Shown here: positions 13,489 to 24,892 of the stretch, in pieces
How positions within the stretch are numbered: position 1 is the stretch's first letter
Layout: every line of letters begins with the position of its first letter
Source of the DNA: Megamerina dolium
Lineage: Eukaryota; Arthropoda; Insecta; Diptera; Megamerinidae
Reading direction: 5' to 3'
Assembly: GCA_963854835.1 (NCBI GenBank)
Contig: OY978527.1
Location: forward strand, 39,878,040 to 39,942,039
DNA: 64,000 nt
Position numbers and translations under genes: made by a program
The notes under the pieces: model-generated
The model's database searches: none
Seen by the model: only the letters and a program-made list of their open reading frames with translations
Told to the model about the DNA's origin: nothing

Positions 13489-15139
13489 CAGTGGCTCACA
13501 GCTTATTTCGTACAGTGTATATATTTTTATGTACATGGCTGTAACATCGAAACTAAAAAACTTATCAATAAGTTTTGAATGTAGATGTGTATGTATGTGT
13601 TTAGTAAACCTAATAAGAAAACGGGGAACCCCAAAAATTGTTCTTTTTGTCATGCAAGAGAGAAAAACTATTGATCAGCTGATTTTCAGCTCACATCTTA
13701 TTTCGTACACAAACTTCAATGTAAGTAAGTTTCATTCTGCCGCGCAGTTACAAAGTTTTTTTGAATTGTATGAGTTTTTGGACCTTTTTAACTATTATAA
13801 CAATTTTTATTATTATTATTTTAAATAGTTAAAGTGCTGTAAATTAAACATTTAGCGTTATGGGTCGTCGTACAACGATGGAACAGCGTAAACTGGTAAT
13901 TAACCATTTTAGGAAAGGTCAGAGTGTGCGAAAAATTGCTGAAATGACAAATTTAAGTGCCTCAACTGTCCAATACATCATTCAACGCTTCGTTCGCGAA
14001 AATCGGTTGGAGAACAAGGGCAGAGAAGCACCTAATAAGATTTTCAACGCTTCAGACGAGCGTTATATTGTACGAAAAATTAAGAAAAATCCAAAGTTAT
14101 CCGCTCCGAAGTTGGCTGCAGAGGTTCAGCGTGAAATAGGAAAATCATCCAGTGCTGAAACTGTCCGACGTGTGCTGCGCAATCATGACTTGAACGGTCG
14201 AGTAGCCCGAAAGAAACCATTCATTTCGAAAATGAATATACAACGCCGACTTGACTTCGCCAAAGAGCATATTATTAATACTCCTGCGTTCTGGAATACC
14301 GTTATTTTCGCGGATGAGTCTAAGTTTAATATTTTTGGCTCGGACGGAATGTCATATGTTTGGCGTAAAGCGAATACCGAGCTAAACAAGGAGAACCTTA
14401 AGCCCACAGTGAAGCATGGTGGCGGTAGCGTGATGGTTTGGGCCTGTATGTCAGCAGCCGGAGTAGGTGAATTAGTTTTTATTGAGGAAACAATGGACAA
14501 AATGAAGTACCTCGAGATTCTGAAAAACAATTTACTTCAAAGTGCAGACAAACTGGGTTTGCGGGAAGAATTTCGGTACTACCAAGATAATGACCCAAAA
14601 CATAAATCTGGGATTGTGCAATCTTGGCTTATTTGGAACTGCCCACACTTGATGTCTCCACCACCACAGTCACCTGACATGAATGTGATTGAAAATCTTT
14701 GGTCTATTTTGGACAATAAAATAAGAACACACAAGATTTCTAATAAGCAAGACCTAAAGAAGGTACTGATGGAAGAATGGAAAAAAATCACACCAGACAT
14801 CACTCAAAAATTGGTGGATTCAATGCCAAATAGACTCCAGGCTGTCATTAACGCTAAGGGATGTCAACTAAATATTAAAATCAACTTACTTTGTTTTTAG
14901 TTTGAACTTAAAGAGACTGTACGAAATAAGCTGTGACATGAATTTTCCTATTTTTTTCTTATTTTATTTTTTTATAGTGTCAAACACTAAAATTTTGAAA
15001 AAGTAAATTTTGGAAAATAAAAAACAAACCTTCCTTTCTAAAATGGCATTTATATTTTGTTCAAATTTTTGCTATATTAGGAATTACGACTGCAGCAATT
15101 TTTAAACTGTCACTGTACGAAATAAGCTGGGAGCCACTG
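13489..15139 (+). mobile_element. Tc1-like transposon, complete, open transposase frame
   Basis: The element is 1,651 bp, flanked by TA on both sides. The outer ends are CAGTGGCTCACAGCTTATTT at 13489 and its inverted match ending at 15139. A second, inner copy of the core CTTATTTCGTACA lies about 200 bp in from each end (13688-13709 and 14916-14936), giving two direct repeats per terminus. The transposase frame at 13860-14900 has no stop. It is inserted inside tandem-repeat element A. A second copy of identical length, on the other strand, is at 23242-24892. Confidence 0.93.
13860..14900 (+). CDS. Tc1-like transposase, 346 residues
   Basis: The protein cuts and rejoins transposon ends at TA sites. 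Residues 1-115 form the paired-type DNA-binding region with two helix-turn-helix units (KGQSVRKIAEMTNLSASTVQ is the first). The DDE domain follows. The catalytic residues are Asp152 (FADESKFNIFG), Asp243 (YYQDNDPKHKS) and Glu278 (MNVIENLW). The last two have 34 residues between them, the DD34E spacing of the Tc1 group. A glycine-rich HGGGSVMVWA box lies near 182-191. The length fits the family and no stop or frameshift is present, so the copy could still be active. The start ATG heads MGRRTTMEQRK, as usual for these proteins. Confidence 0.93.
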   Translation: MGRRTTMEQRKLVINHFRKGQSVRKIAEMTNLSASTVQYIIQRFVRENRLENKGREAPNKIFNASDERYIVRKIKKNPKLSAPKLAAEVQREIGKSSSAETVRRVLRNHDLNGRVARKKPFISKMNIQRRLDFAKEHIINTPAFWNTVIFADESKFNIFGSDGMSYVWRKANTELNKENLKPTVKHGGGSVMVWACMSAAGVGELVFIEETMDKMKYLEILKNNLLQSADKLGLREEFRYYQDNDPKHKSGIVQSWLIWNCPHLMSPPPQSPDMNVIENLWSILDNKIRTHKISNKQDLKKVLMEEWKKITPDITQKLVDSMPNRLQAVINAKGCQLNIKINLLCF

Positions 15140-15141
15140 TA

Positions 15142-15186
15142 TATCTACATATGCAGGGTATAATTTGGTCGGCCCTAGCCGACTGA
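15142..15186 (+). repeat. Tandem-repeat element, copy A (right end)
   Basis: ATGCAGGGTATAATTTGGTC followed by GGCCCTAGCCGACTG ends the element whose left part is at 11860-13486. It corresponds to the left end (on the plus strand) of inverted copy B at 32789. Confidence 0.7.
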
Positions 15187-15279
15187 AAGGAGATTTTTTT
15201 TTGACACATTCATTGCGTACATAACTTTTCGTTACACATTTGCGCATAGTATATTATTACAAGTTAACATACATGATAT

Positions 15280-16440
15280 ATGGAAGGTGGGCCGAGTATT
15301 CCAGATTTTAAAACCTTGCGAACTGCTGGAGCAGGGGAAGTCATACCGTCCCATCTCATTAATTTCTCCTGTTGCCAAAATCATGGAATCTCTCTTGTTG
15401 TCGGAACTCACACAACACCTTAAGCTTGCTAATCACCAACACGGCTTCCGCAAAATGTCACAGCACAACTACGGCCTTGGAAGAAGTTGCCTCATGCATT
15501 ACACGTGGTTTAAACCAGGCGGCCCGTTCTTGCGAGCGCACGGTTCTGGTGGCCCTCGACCTCTCCAAGGCATTTGATACGGCCAGCCTGGACACCCTAC
15601 ACGACGACATTCTGCTCTCATCTCTGCCTAACTCCATCAAGTGCTGGATAGCCATTTACTTGGTGAATCGACAATCGTTTGTGGAATTCAGAGGAGAACA
15701 TTCCCCGTAAAGAAAGGAAAAGTACGGGGTTTCACAAGGAAGTGTGCTACCGCCCATGCTCTTCAATTGTTATCTGTTAAAGCTTCCTGCGCCTCCTCCT
15801 GGCATACAACTTATACCTTATTATGACCATTGCACGATCTGGGTTCAGGGCACAACGTCGCGGCGATATGCAGTGAAATCTAATTCAACACTCTTTTATC
15901 ACATGGACTAAAGAGCTCAGAACTATACTATTGTCGATGGTAGAACTATTCCAACTCCGAATAAGCCTAAAATCCTCGGAGTTACATTTGATAATGTCAT
16001 GACTTTCGCCACGTATGTTGAAAACACCAGCCAAAAGCTGCATAGTAGAAATAATGTCCTTAAGGCACTGGCTGGCACTAGCTGGGGGACAAGTAGACAA
16101 ATGGCTTACGCTTGTTTGATGGCATGTGAGTCACCTGCTTGGTGATTTGAGCATAGAGTGTAGAGCGGCTCTGAATTCATTGCATCGATGGGCGATGGAG
16201 GCGCCTGCAGACTGTGAGCGACAGCTCCTTAGATCCGCTCGAGTCATTTTGGCACAACTGAGACCTGGGTGAAACACATATCTGAATTGCTACATGCGCC
16301 GACTGGCTGATACCATTCCAGACCGATGCCCGCAAAGCCCGCACGACACCCGTCATCTTTTCGCGTGCCTCCGAAGCCCTACCAGTTTGGTTCTCTCTGC
16401 ACTAGGCTGCCGTCTTCCTGGACCTGATCGATGTAAATAA
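15280..16440 (+). mobile_element. Jockey-like LINE reverse-transcriptase fragment
   Basis: Reading with at least two frameshifts gives YRPISLISPVAKIMESLLL, a fragment around NHQHGFRK, then VALDLSKAFDT and ILLSSLPNSIKCWIAIYL. Next come a weak RT box region, then NKPKILGVTFDN and a C-terminal part with CPQSPHDTRHLFAC near 16330-16375. The order of motifs is that of jockey-type reverse transcriptases. Frameshifts and stops make it dead. Confidence 0.8.
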
Positions 16441-16631
16441 CAACTCAATTAACTGACATGCATATGTACATATTCATAATTTTTAAATTGTTTTTCTGTT
16501 TCAACAAAATAAAGCAATTCGCGAGAGAAATTTTGATGCTCCCATTTTGAAATAAGTGTATAGAAGAAAATCAAAAGACAGCTTTGTGAAAACTATCAAA
16601 TTTAGAAACTCTAAAATATTTTGTTAAACTA

Positions 16632-16834
16632 ATGCTGCAACTAGCCACCGACGTAAAAACGTAGAACGTGTCAGCTGACACGACCTATCTTATGGGAACG
16701 TCGTGTTATCGAAAACTCACCACCGTATGACGGTGACGTAGACGTTGCTCGTAGCGGAGAGAATCAATGCAATTTTGTATGTTCTACGTACGGGCGGTAC
16801 GTACGTACGCTACGTCGGTGGCTAGTTGCAGCAT
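16632..16834. mobile_element. MITE of about 200 bp with 23-bp inverted ends
   Basis: The left end TGCTGCAACTAGCCACCGAC (16633 on, continuing GTA) is matched exactly in reverse complement at 16811-16833 (TACGTCGGTGGCTAGTTGCA and GCA). The interior contains several CGTACG palindromes (16790-16812) and is far richer in GC than its surroundings. It has no coding capacity. Confidence 0.8.
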
Positions 16835-16849
16835 AACCCCTGATTGTGC

Positions 16850-17995
16850 AGAATCAATGGGCGTGTTTTTTATCTACATATTTCAAACGTACGGAATACT
16901 TTTTTCCCGTTTAGTCATTCGTCATGAAAAGTATACACGCTCTACCCGTTGGTTAAACACGTTGTACAATGAGTTGGATGGCTGTTTAGTATATACATAC
17001 GTATCAACACGGTGTACATAGCGTTTTCCAACTTTATTATTCTCATATTCATAATATTAAACATTTCGCAGAATGCGGAGTCTATGATACCGCTTTTGAA
17101 ACAAAAACTATAAATATTTAGTACAGCAAGCGACGAGCAGGCACACACTCATACATATGCAATGCTAGACGTGTTTATTTGATCGTCTCCGTGGCGCTTA
17201 AGATGTTTCTCATTTGGGACAGCTTCGAAGATTTAACATTTTTGGCAGCAATAGGAGTATTCTCGTACTCCAGTTTATCAAAAGTTATTACAAACTATCA
17301 CAGTCTTTGCGTTCTCGTACCCCAAAAACTTGCAAAGTAGGCGCAATTGAGAGAGCAAAATGACAATTCAGCTTAAGGGGAATTTTTACTGGAAAAGTAC
17401 GAAAACGGATCTAATATCTCCATAGAATCTGAGTTGTATTGTACTAGACACTTGTGAAGCCATAATAAAAACATTGGACGAATATTTATTTATTTTATTT
17501 AATAAAATTAACTGCAGTGATGAATCACTGTAGTACTTAAAATGATAAGCACTAGTGTCATTACCTTTGGCTTGTTTGATCTAAGACTACTAAAAAAAAA
17601 GAAGATTGTGAGATCTGTATAAGTGGGTTCCAGCGGTACACTGTACAAAATTAAATAAGGTTCTAATGAAAATTAACTTTATTCTTTAGCCCAGTAAACA
17701 TCAGGTACTTGTTCATTCTTTTAATACACTCAACCTCTATACTCTTCAAAGTATCTGCTGGGTTGTCGATTCCGAATATGTCCATTCTGGTTAGGTTTAG
17801 GCAGTATAGTCATCGCTTCAGCAGTATTTATAGAACAAATTATAAAAAAAAAACTCCCTCCTCTCCTGGATCCCCGGGACTACTATTACTTCGGAGTATG
17901 ATATCCTAGATGGCGTCCTAAAAAGGTACTACCATTCTGTCACTCTCCCTGCACCCAGGATCGCCATTCTATTTTATAATATTTGTGTCGCTGAT
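16850..17995. other. Non-coding, probable LINE 3' region at the right
   Basis: No supported gene. The last few hundred bases, up to 17995, lie downstream of the minus-strand LINE C-terminus at 17996-18290 and are probably its 3' untranslated part. The rest is AT-rich with no visible structure. Confidence 0.4.
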
Positions 17996-18012
17996 GTGCA
18001 GTTGTTGCAGGG

Positions 18013-18285
18013 TTATGTCGTAGAAGTATTATGTTTCCGTTTCTTTTTAATCACGTCTTCGACAAAGTTTGCTACCGCATTCCAATTTTCTTCGTTTGAC
18101 ATCATTTTCCTTATATTTTCAGTCGTGTATGCTCCGATTACCCATTCTAACGCATATCTTTCATTACGCCACCGTTCACATTTAAAAAACGTATGTTCTG
18201 CGTCGTCAAATTCTGTGTCGCCATATATACATCGTGGTTGGTCTGCTTTCCCCGTACGATGCAAATATTTTTTAAAATAAACCAT
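18013..18285 (-). mobile_element. C-terminal end of a LINE open reading frame 2
   Basis: On the minus strand about 90 residues read YFKKYLHRTGKADQPRC, then DDAEHTFFKCERWRNER, a spacer and ENWNAVANFVEDVIKKK before a stop. The H-x4-C arrangement after an acidic stretch and the W-rich follow-on match the C-terminal zinc-knuckle region of R1/jockey-type LINE proteins. The upstream reverse transcriptase is absent: sequence beyond 18300 is unrelated. Confidence 0.7.
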
Positions 18286-18299
18286 AAAATTGTAAGGAC

Positions 18300-18562
18300 C
18301 AATTTTCCAGTGAGAGTTTAACTCTATTTGTCGTTTAAACTTGATTTGCAGTTTTTAAGTCAAATTTCAACGTAGTTTAAACTAAATTGAAACGCCCTAT
18401 CTAGCTGGGTTAAACGGAGATTATCCTATCAGTTATTCAGCTGCCTGTTCTTGCACTCTAGTACATAATTTCTTGATACGGTTTAAAATAAGTTTAAATT
18501 TGAACCCCGATAACGTGTAAGTAGTTTAAACCTTGTTTAAACTGGCCCTAATTGCAAGTTAG
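18300..18562. repeat. GTTTAAAC-rich segment, possible MITE
   Basis: GTTTAAAC or near variants occur at least five times. The two edges (CCAATTTTCCAGT near 18299 and ACTGGCCCTAATTGC near 18540) are imperfect reverse complements. This suggests a decayed short inverted-repeat element, but the match is weak. Confidence 0.3.
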
Positions 18563-18735
18563 CGAATTATCAGAATATGACAGATTATCCGAAGTATAAT
18601 AATGTCTGTCAAAATAAGAAAACAAGCAAACCGAGAAATAAATAAATAAATAAGAAATAAATAAATTAGACTCGCAATTGTAAAATTGATTAGGTGGATT
18701 TTAGCAAAAGATCATAAGAGAGTCAATTGGAATAG
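18563..18735 (+). repeat. Dispersed repeat, copy 2
   Basis: Same family and orientation as 6368-6545, sharing CGAATTATCAGAATATGA, GTCTGTCAAA and GAGTCAATTG. It contains a short AAATAAATAA expansion absent from the other copy. Confidence 0.6.
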
Positions 18736-18739
18736 GACT

Positions 18740-21700
18740 GCAGGTCTCGTAAGAAGTCTAACTGGTAATAATACGAAATCGTTGGCTCGAAAATATCATC
18801 TCCAGCAACAATCCCATTTTTTTCTGTATTTTTAATATATTAAAAAGCTCAAAATGTCACTGATGATGAAAAAGATAGCAATATATTGTGTGAAACGGAC
18901 AACTAAAATAAATAAGCTGCAATTGACAAGATTACACTATTAAGCGAAGAAGTTGGAGTTTAAACAAAAGAATCAATTGGAATGAGCTGCTGATCTCATA
19001 AATGTATGAATGCCACTCCGACTGTCTGTTAAACAACGCTCTAAAGGAAACAACCGTATACCATCTCTGCTTCGTCATGAACACACGACCGACGATGGTC
19101 CACCATGTTTTATTTGCGGCTTCCACCACTTCACGATTTGCAGCCGTTTAGTGAGCAAGTGAGTACTTGTCAACGCCAAGTGGGAAAAATCTTGATATTC
19201 TTCAAAAGAAATTTAAATTCTGTAACTTTTGTAAGAAGTTTTCAAAACAGCAAATAACTAAGGTAATATGCAATTTCTTTAGTATTATTTTATATATAAT
19301 AATTTACAAATGTAACCCATTAACTTGGTGAAATTTTGAATGTTCAATTAAAATCGGATTGATGCCATTGATTTTTGTTGGTTTTCACCTTGTATCAATT
19401 GGGTTATGTAATGTGCTAATATATTGGAGCTACATATGAAAGTGATTTGCACATGATGTGTACTAGAAATAGCACAAATTATTAAACAAAAGTAAGATAT
19501 CTACACATGGTGTGCCTAGAAAAAGAAACTATTTTTTTCTGTGCGTTAGCAACAATCGCATTGTGAAGAGCAAAGACGTCATCGCATTAAAAATTGTTGA
19601 AAAGTAATTAATCAAATCTACCGTCAAAAGGCATTTTTGCTTGTCACAAGATGTGCTTTGGGCTTATTTGCAATTTAATTTTTCTTAACCTAAAAATTAT
19701 TAAAAATAAAAGAAAATTTTCGAGAATTACGATTACCTACAGCTCATCATTGACTCTCTCTTCATTTGCATATATTCGCATTGGAGTTGTGGATATCCAA
19801 AGAAAATTCTCTTCTGTACACGCGGCTCGCATTCAATTTCGTAGAATTTGGGGTGACGAGCGTTTGCCACTGCTCCCATGTTTAAGAGATTAGTTACACG
19901 ATTCTCTTATTTTATATTTTGCAAGAGTCGAGTGTGCCAAAAATGTTTCGTGTGACAGTTGCAAGTATTACTGGACAGTCATAACCTGGACAATAATTTG
20001 TTTCAAGTGAAATATTACACAAATATGATTTAAAAATACAAAAACAAGTTGAATTTATTTAATATCTAGTGTCAAAAGAGACAAAGTGTGTTTTTCGGTT
20101 TTGTTGTTTACACAAATATGAAATAGAAATATAAAAACAATTTGATATATAATTTGTTATTTCAAATTGTATATGAAAATAGTTTCAATTAAATGTTCTC
20201 CTATTTGGAATTCTAGTTTTTGATGACGTACGTTCTTGCCTCTTCGGCACGTTCACATTTAAATTATATATCAGCGTCATTTGTAAGAGAATACAAGTTA
20301 TTCACTGGGCATTTTTGACTCTTTATTCTATTGTGATTGGTAACGCTTTCTAACGCAATTAATAAGGTGAAGTATTAGATAAAAATTCCTTCGGCACAGT
20401 TGCATTTAAGTGAATTGTTGGGGGTGATAATTTTGTTGTCATTATGTATTCGTACGATCATAAAGAATCCTTTCTGGAAATACTTCATATTCGTTGTTGC
20501 AACATAATGTACTTTGAGACAGATGTACTTATAATTTTTCAATTATGTATGCGTCTATATACTTTTTGTAACTTGATTATACAATGAAATGCTTATTATG
20601 CCGTGATTATAGAAATTTTTGATATTCATTTTCCACTTCAAATTAAATTGCTGGTTGATTATAAGAGATTTTCAATAAGATTGGTGTGATTGCTATCTGG
20701 TGAATATATTAGACTTCTACTATTACTGCCAAACTAATGAAATTGTTGCAATGTTGAGAAACTAACAGTGAACGAAAGAGAGAAACGCGAATTATTTACA
20801 TTAAACGTGTTTTAGGGCTGACATCAAATATAGTGACGTTGCTTGGGCAAAGCAAAAGATATATATTGCAATAACAAAATGGTCACAACCATGGCATAAG
20901 GCAACAGTAACTAGAATAAATGTAAATTTATTTCTTTCATTTGATCAAACCGGTTATGTAGCAGTAATTTCCTATTTGAATTAAGCAAATGCACGTGATT
21001 GTAGGTGAAACGAAAATAAGGTAGCAAAGCAACGCAAATAGAATGACTGAATTGAGGTTAACATTTAAATTTTATTTATGTTATTTTAAATATAAACGAA
21101 GCGACAACATCCCAAAGTAATCTTGAAGTAAAATTGTATACAATGGAAATGTGAAATAATTGCCAAAGTATGCTTACAAATTGTCTCCGAATCTATGTTT
21201 TAAAAGTGATGTACGAAAAGAAAACTTTATATTTCTCTGTGTTCTGTTGTTTTGTGTTGTTGTTTCATTCAATTAATTTCAAGTCAACAATTTTTGTATT
21301 CATAAACACAGTTAAAAGAAAATTGATTCTCAAAATGTTTATTTGTGTTACACAAATCGTACGTTGCTTTCTTTTTAACCATAATGTATCATAGATATTG
21401 AAATTTGTCCTAATACCCTTGCTACTCGTTACATCAAACCCATTATATACAAGATTGACAATAATGAAACATGCGTATGTGAACTCATTTTAGAACGCTT
21501 GTATTTTTATAGGCATATACTTTTGTTGTTGTTGTTGATTGAATGTGTTGTGTGCGCCTCAATGCAGCGTTTACATAGCGCATGACATTGTGGCATTTTG
21601 CCAAATGGCCATCAACGTCAACAACCACTGATCTAACGGTGCTCCTTTTGCCATGGCCACAGCGTCTAAGAACTGCGTAGATATTTTATTGTAATCTATT

Positions 21701-21959
21701 TATTTATTTATTTTTTTTTTATTCAATACTTACCTAGAGCTAGTAAAAACTTTTCTGTTTACATAGATATGCTACTTTTATCAAGTTCAAGTTATGTAAA
21801 TTCATTAAATAATGTTTTCATTATTTTGTATACGATTTAGCGTGTCCAAATTCAACAATTCTAACCTATTGTATATTTTTTGTAATCGAGATATATAGGA
21901 AGGGGAAGAAAAGTTGGTTTTTCGACAGGAGTAAAAATATATTTATATATTTAATGATA
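18740..21959. other. Gene-free region
   Basis: No coding region or RNA gene is supported over about 3.2 kb. A local duplication of about 70 bp is visible (ACACAAATATGA phrases near 20020 and 20110, both followed by AAATA and CAAAAACAA). A short CAACAA/TTGTTG-rich part lies near 21520-21660. The rest is AT-rich. Confidence 0.45.
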
Positions 21960-22770
21960 ATGATACTACTACATCAACTATTTTTTACATCAAAAAACGT
22001 TCTATATACACGAAATGTACGATCAACATGTGCATTAAATGAGTTTTTTATGTCATTTACTGGTATGTTGCTGATGATGAACGTCATTGACTGTTTAATG
22101 GCTGCATATTGCATATTATTCATCGCCAAATGAAGTTTAGAAAATAGAAAATAGTCGCAGGCAGCCAAATTAGGTGAATTCAAGACAAAAATTTTTCGGT
22201 GATTTGTGGTGCACGACTTTTATAGATTATTTTGGTTTTGTTAATTCCGATTATTTGAGGTGAATGTGGAACGAACTTCGAATTTAGTTTCCATAAAACA
22301 AAATTTTCAGTTGAAATGCGATGAATCGTTTTTTTTTTTTGCTTATTTCTTGTTAGATTTCCATAAATACTAGCGGAGTGGAATATTTGCAAACTTGCAC
22401 AAAATTACGTACTGTTTTCAATATTTTCTTTAGGAATAGCATCACACGGTCAACCTATATGTTCAAAATCATCATTCACATATTCTCTGACGTCTTTAAA
22501 TAGTCGACACCACTCAAAAACTTGTGTGCTGGATAAAGAATCATCACCATAAGCAATTTGAAGCGTTTCGGCAGCATTCTTACAATTTCTCTTTAAATAT
22601 TTCAATCAAAACACAAATACTACTGTCAATGCGTTTTATTTTCGTTTCTATTGCACGAAATGTCATGAAATATTGACCGAATATTAAGGAAGGTTCAAAA
22701 TTGAAGAGCCTATTTATCACTTGGTCTACATTGCCAATCCAGATTATTTGCAACAGAGGGGTGTAAAAAT
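21960..22770 (-). mobile_element. Decayed mariner transposon, minus strand
   Basis: From the right, minus-strand fragments in several frames read as a mariner transposase: a CRNAAETLQIAYGDD-like and TQVFEWCRLFKD-like N-terminal part (22440-22640), KFVPHS near 22260, and a clear C-terminal part at 21974-22183 (MNSPNLAACDYFLFSKLHLA). The edge ATTGCCAATCCAGATTATTT near 22730 is repeated, diverged, at 27360 in the copy at 26935-27420. Stops are frequent. Confidence 0.7.
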
Positions 22771-23241
22771 ATGAATATGAAAAAGTTCTGTCTTATTTTC
22801 TCTTTTCTTTTCGCCATTTATCAATGTCGCTCTTGTCGTTATTTCATTTAGAATAATCCAATGTAACGTGTTATGTAACTGACATTAAAGAAATTGTAGG
22901 TAGCTTTTCAATTTTGTTCAATTCAATAATAGTATGTGTAGTCTATATTCATATGTGGTTTACACTCTCATTTGAATGTTAACTCTCATATAATTTCATT
23001 AACGAAACTTGAACAAGGTTATTTTCTTCTCACTCACTCTCTCTCTCTCTCTCTCAATTCAACTGATCATTCATTTTTCTTCTTTACTTGTTTTATATGT
23101 ATTTTAAATTAAATCTACAAAAAATTTTCTGTAAATAAGTACTTTATTCGATTTTTAAGCTTTCATTTATTTAAAGCTTCCTGTAGGTTGTATGTATTAT
23201 ACATACATTAACTACCTTGTGCCATCAAATCAATGTACATA

Positions 23242-24892
23242 CAGTGGCTCCCAGCTTATTTCGTACAGTGACAGTTTAAAAATTGCTGCAGTCGTAATTC
23301 CTAATATAGCAAAAATTTGAACAAAATATAAATGCCATTTTTGAAAGGAAGGTTTGTTTTTTATTTTCCAAAATTTACTTTTTCAAAATTTTAGTTTTTG
23401 ACACTATAAAAAAATAAAATAAGAAAAAAATAGGAAAATTCATGTCACAGCTTATTTCGTACAGTCTCTTTAAGTTCAAACTAAAAACAAAGTAAGTTGA
23501 TTTTAATATTTAGTATGACATCCCTTAGCGTTAATGACAGCCTGGAGTCTACTTGGCATTGAATCCACCAATTTTTGAGTGATGTCTGGTGTGATTTTTT
23601 TCCATTCCTCCATCAGTACCTTCTTTAGGTCTTGCTTATTAGAAATCTTGTGTGTTCTTATTTTATTGTCCAAAATAGACTAAAGATTTTCAATCACATT
23701 CATGTCAGGTGACTGTGGTGGTGGAGACATCAAGTGTGAGCAGTTCAAATAAGCCAAGATTGCACAATCCCAGATTTATGTTTTGGGTCATTATCTTGGT
23801 AATACCGAAATTCTTCCCGCAAACCCAGTTTGTCTGCACTTTGAAGTAAATTGTTTTTCAGAATCTCGAGGTACTTCATTTTGTCCATTGTTCCCTCAAT
23901 AAAAACCAATTCACCTACTCCGGCTGCTGACATACAGGCCCAAACCATCACGCTACCGCCACCATGCTTCACTGTGGGCTTAAGGTTCTCCTTGTTTAGC
24001 TCGGTATTCGCTTTACGCCAAACATATGACATTCCGTCCGAGCCAAAAATATTAAACTTAGACTCATCCGCGAAAATAACGGTATTCCAGAACGCAGGAG
24101 TATTAATAATATGCTCTTTGGCGAAGTCAAGTCGGCGTTGTATATTCATTTTCGAAATGAATGGTTTCTTTCGGGCTACTCGACCGTTCAAGTCATGATT
24201 GCGCAGCACACGTCGGACAGTTTCAGCACTGGATGATTTTCCTATTTCACGCTGAACCTCTGCAGCCAACTTCGGAGCGGATAACTTTGGATTTTTCTTA
24301 ATTTTTCGTACAATATAACGCTCGTCTGATGCGTTGAAAATCTTATTAGGTGCTTCTCTGCCCTTGTTCTCCAACCGATTTTCACGAACGAAGCGTTGAA
24401 TGATGTATTAGACAGTTGAGGCACTTAAATTTGTCATTTCAGCAATTTTTCGCACACTCTGACCTTTCCTAAAATGGTTAATTACCAGTTTACGCTGTTC
24501 CATCGTTGTACGATGACCCATAAAGCTAAATGTTTAATTTACAGCACTTTAACTATTTAAAATAATAATAATAAAAATTGTTATAATAGTTAAAAAGGTC
24601 CAAAAACTCATACAATTCAAAAAAACTTTGTAACTGCGCGGCAGAATGAAACTTACTTACATTGAAGTTTGTGTACGAAATAAGATGTGAGCTGAAAATC
24701 AGCTGATCAATAGTTTTTCTCTCTTGCATAACAAAAAGAAAAATTTTTGGGGTTCCCCGTTTTCTTATTAGGTTTATTAAACACATACACAGACATCTAC
24801 ATTCAAAACTTATCGATAAGTTTTTTAGTTTCGATGTTACAGCCATGTACATAAAAATATATACACTGTACGAAATAAGCTGTGAGCCACTG
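23242..24892 (-). mobile_element. Tc1-like transposon, second copy
   Basis: Identical in length (1,651 bp) and nearly identical in sequence to 13489-15139, in the opposite orientation, flanked by TA. The outer end CAGTGGCTCCCAGCTTATTT begins at 23242. Inner direct repeats are present at about 23446 and 24672. The transposase gene within is broken. Confidence 0.93.
23481..24521 (-). pseudogene. Broken Tc1-like transposase
   Basis: Compared by eye with the open copy at 13860-14900, three lesions are visible. A CAA codon has become TAA at 24408-24410, inside the DNA-binding region. One base is missing near 23745, which shifts the frame just after the second catalytic Asp block. A TGG codon has become TAG at 23680-23682, next to the catalytic Glu motif. 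The second residue also changes (MGHRTT instead of MGRRTT). It cannot make a full transposase but its ends look intact, so it could in principle be moved in trans. Confidence 0.9.

Noticed and set aside
13529..13828. 99-codon frame upstream of the Tc1 transposase
   Set aside because: It lies in the terminal repeat and leader of the transposon, has no family motif, and ends before the transposase start in another frame.
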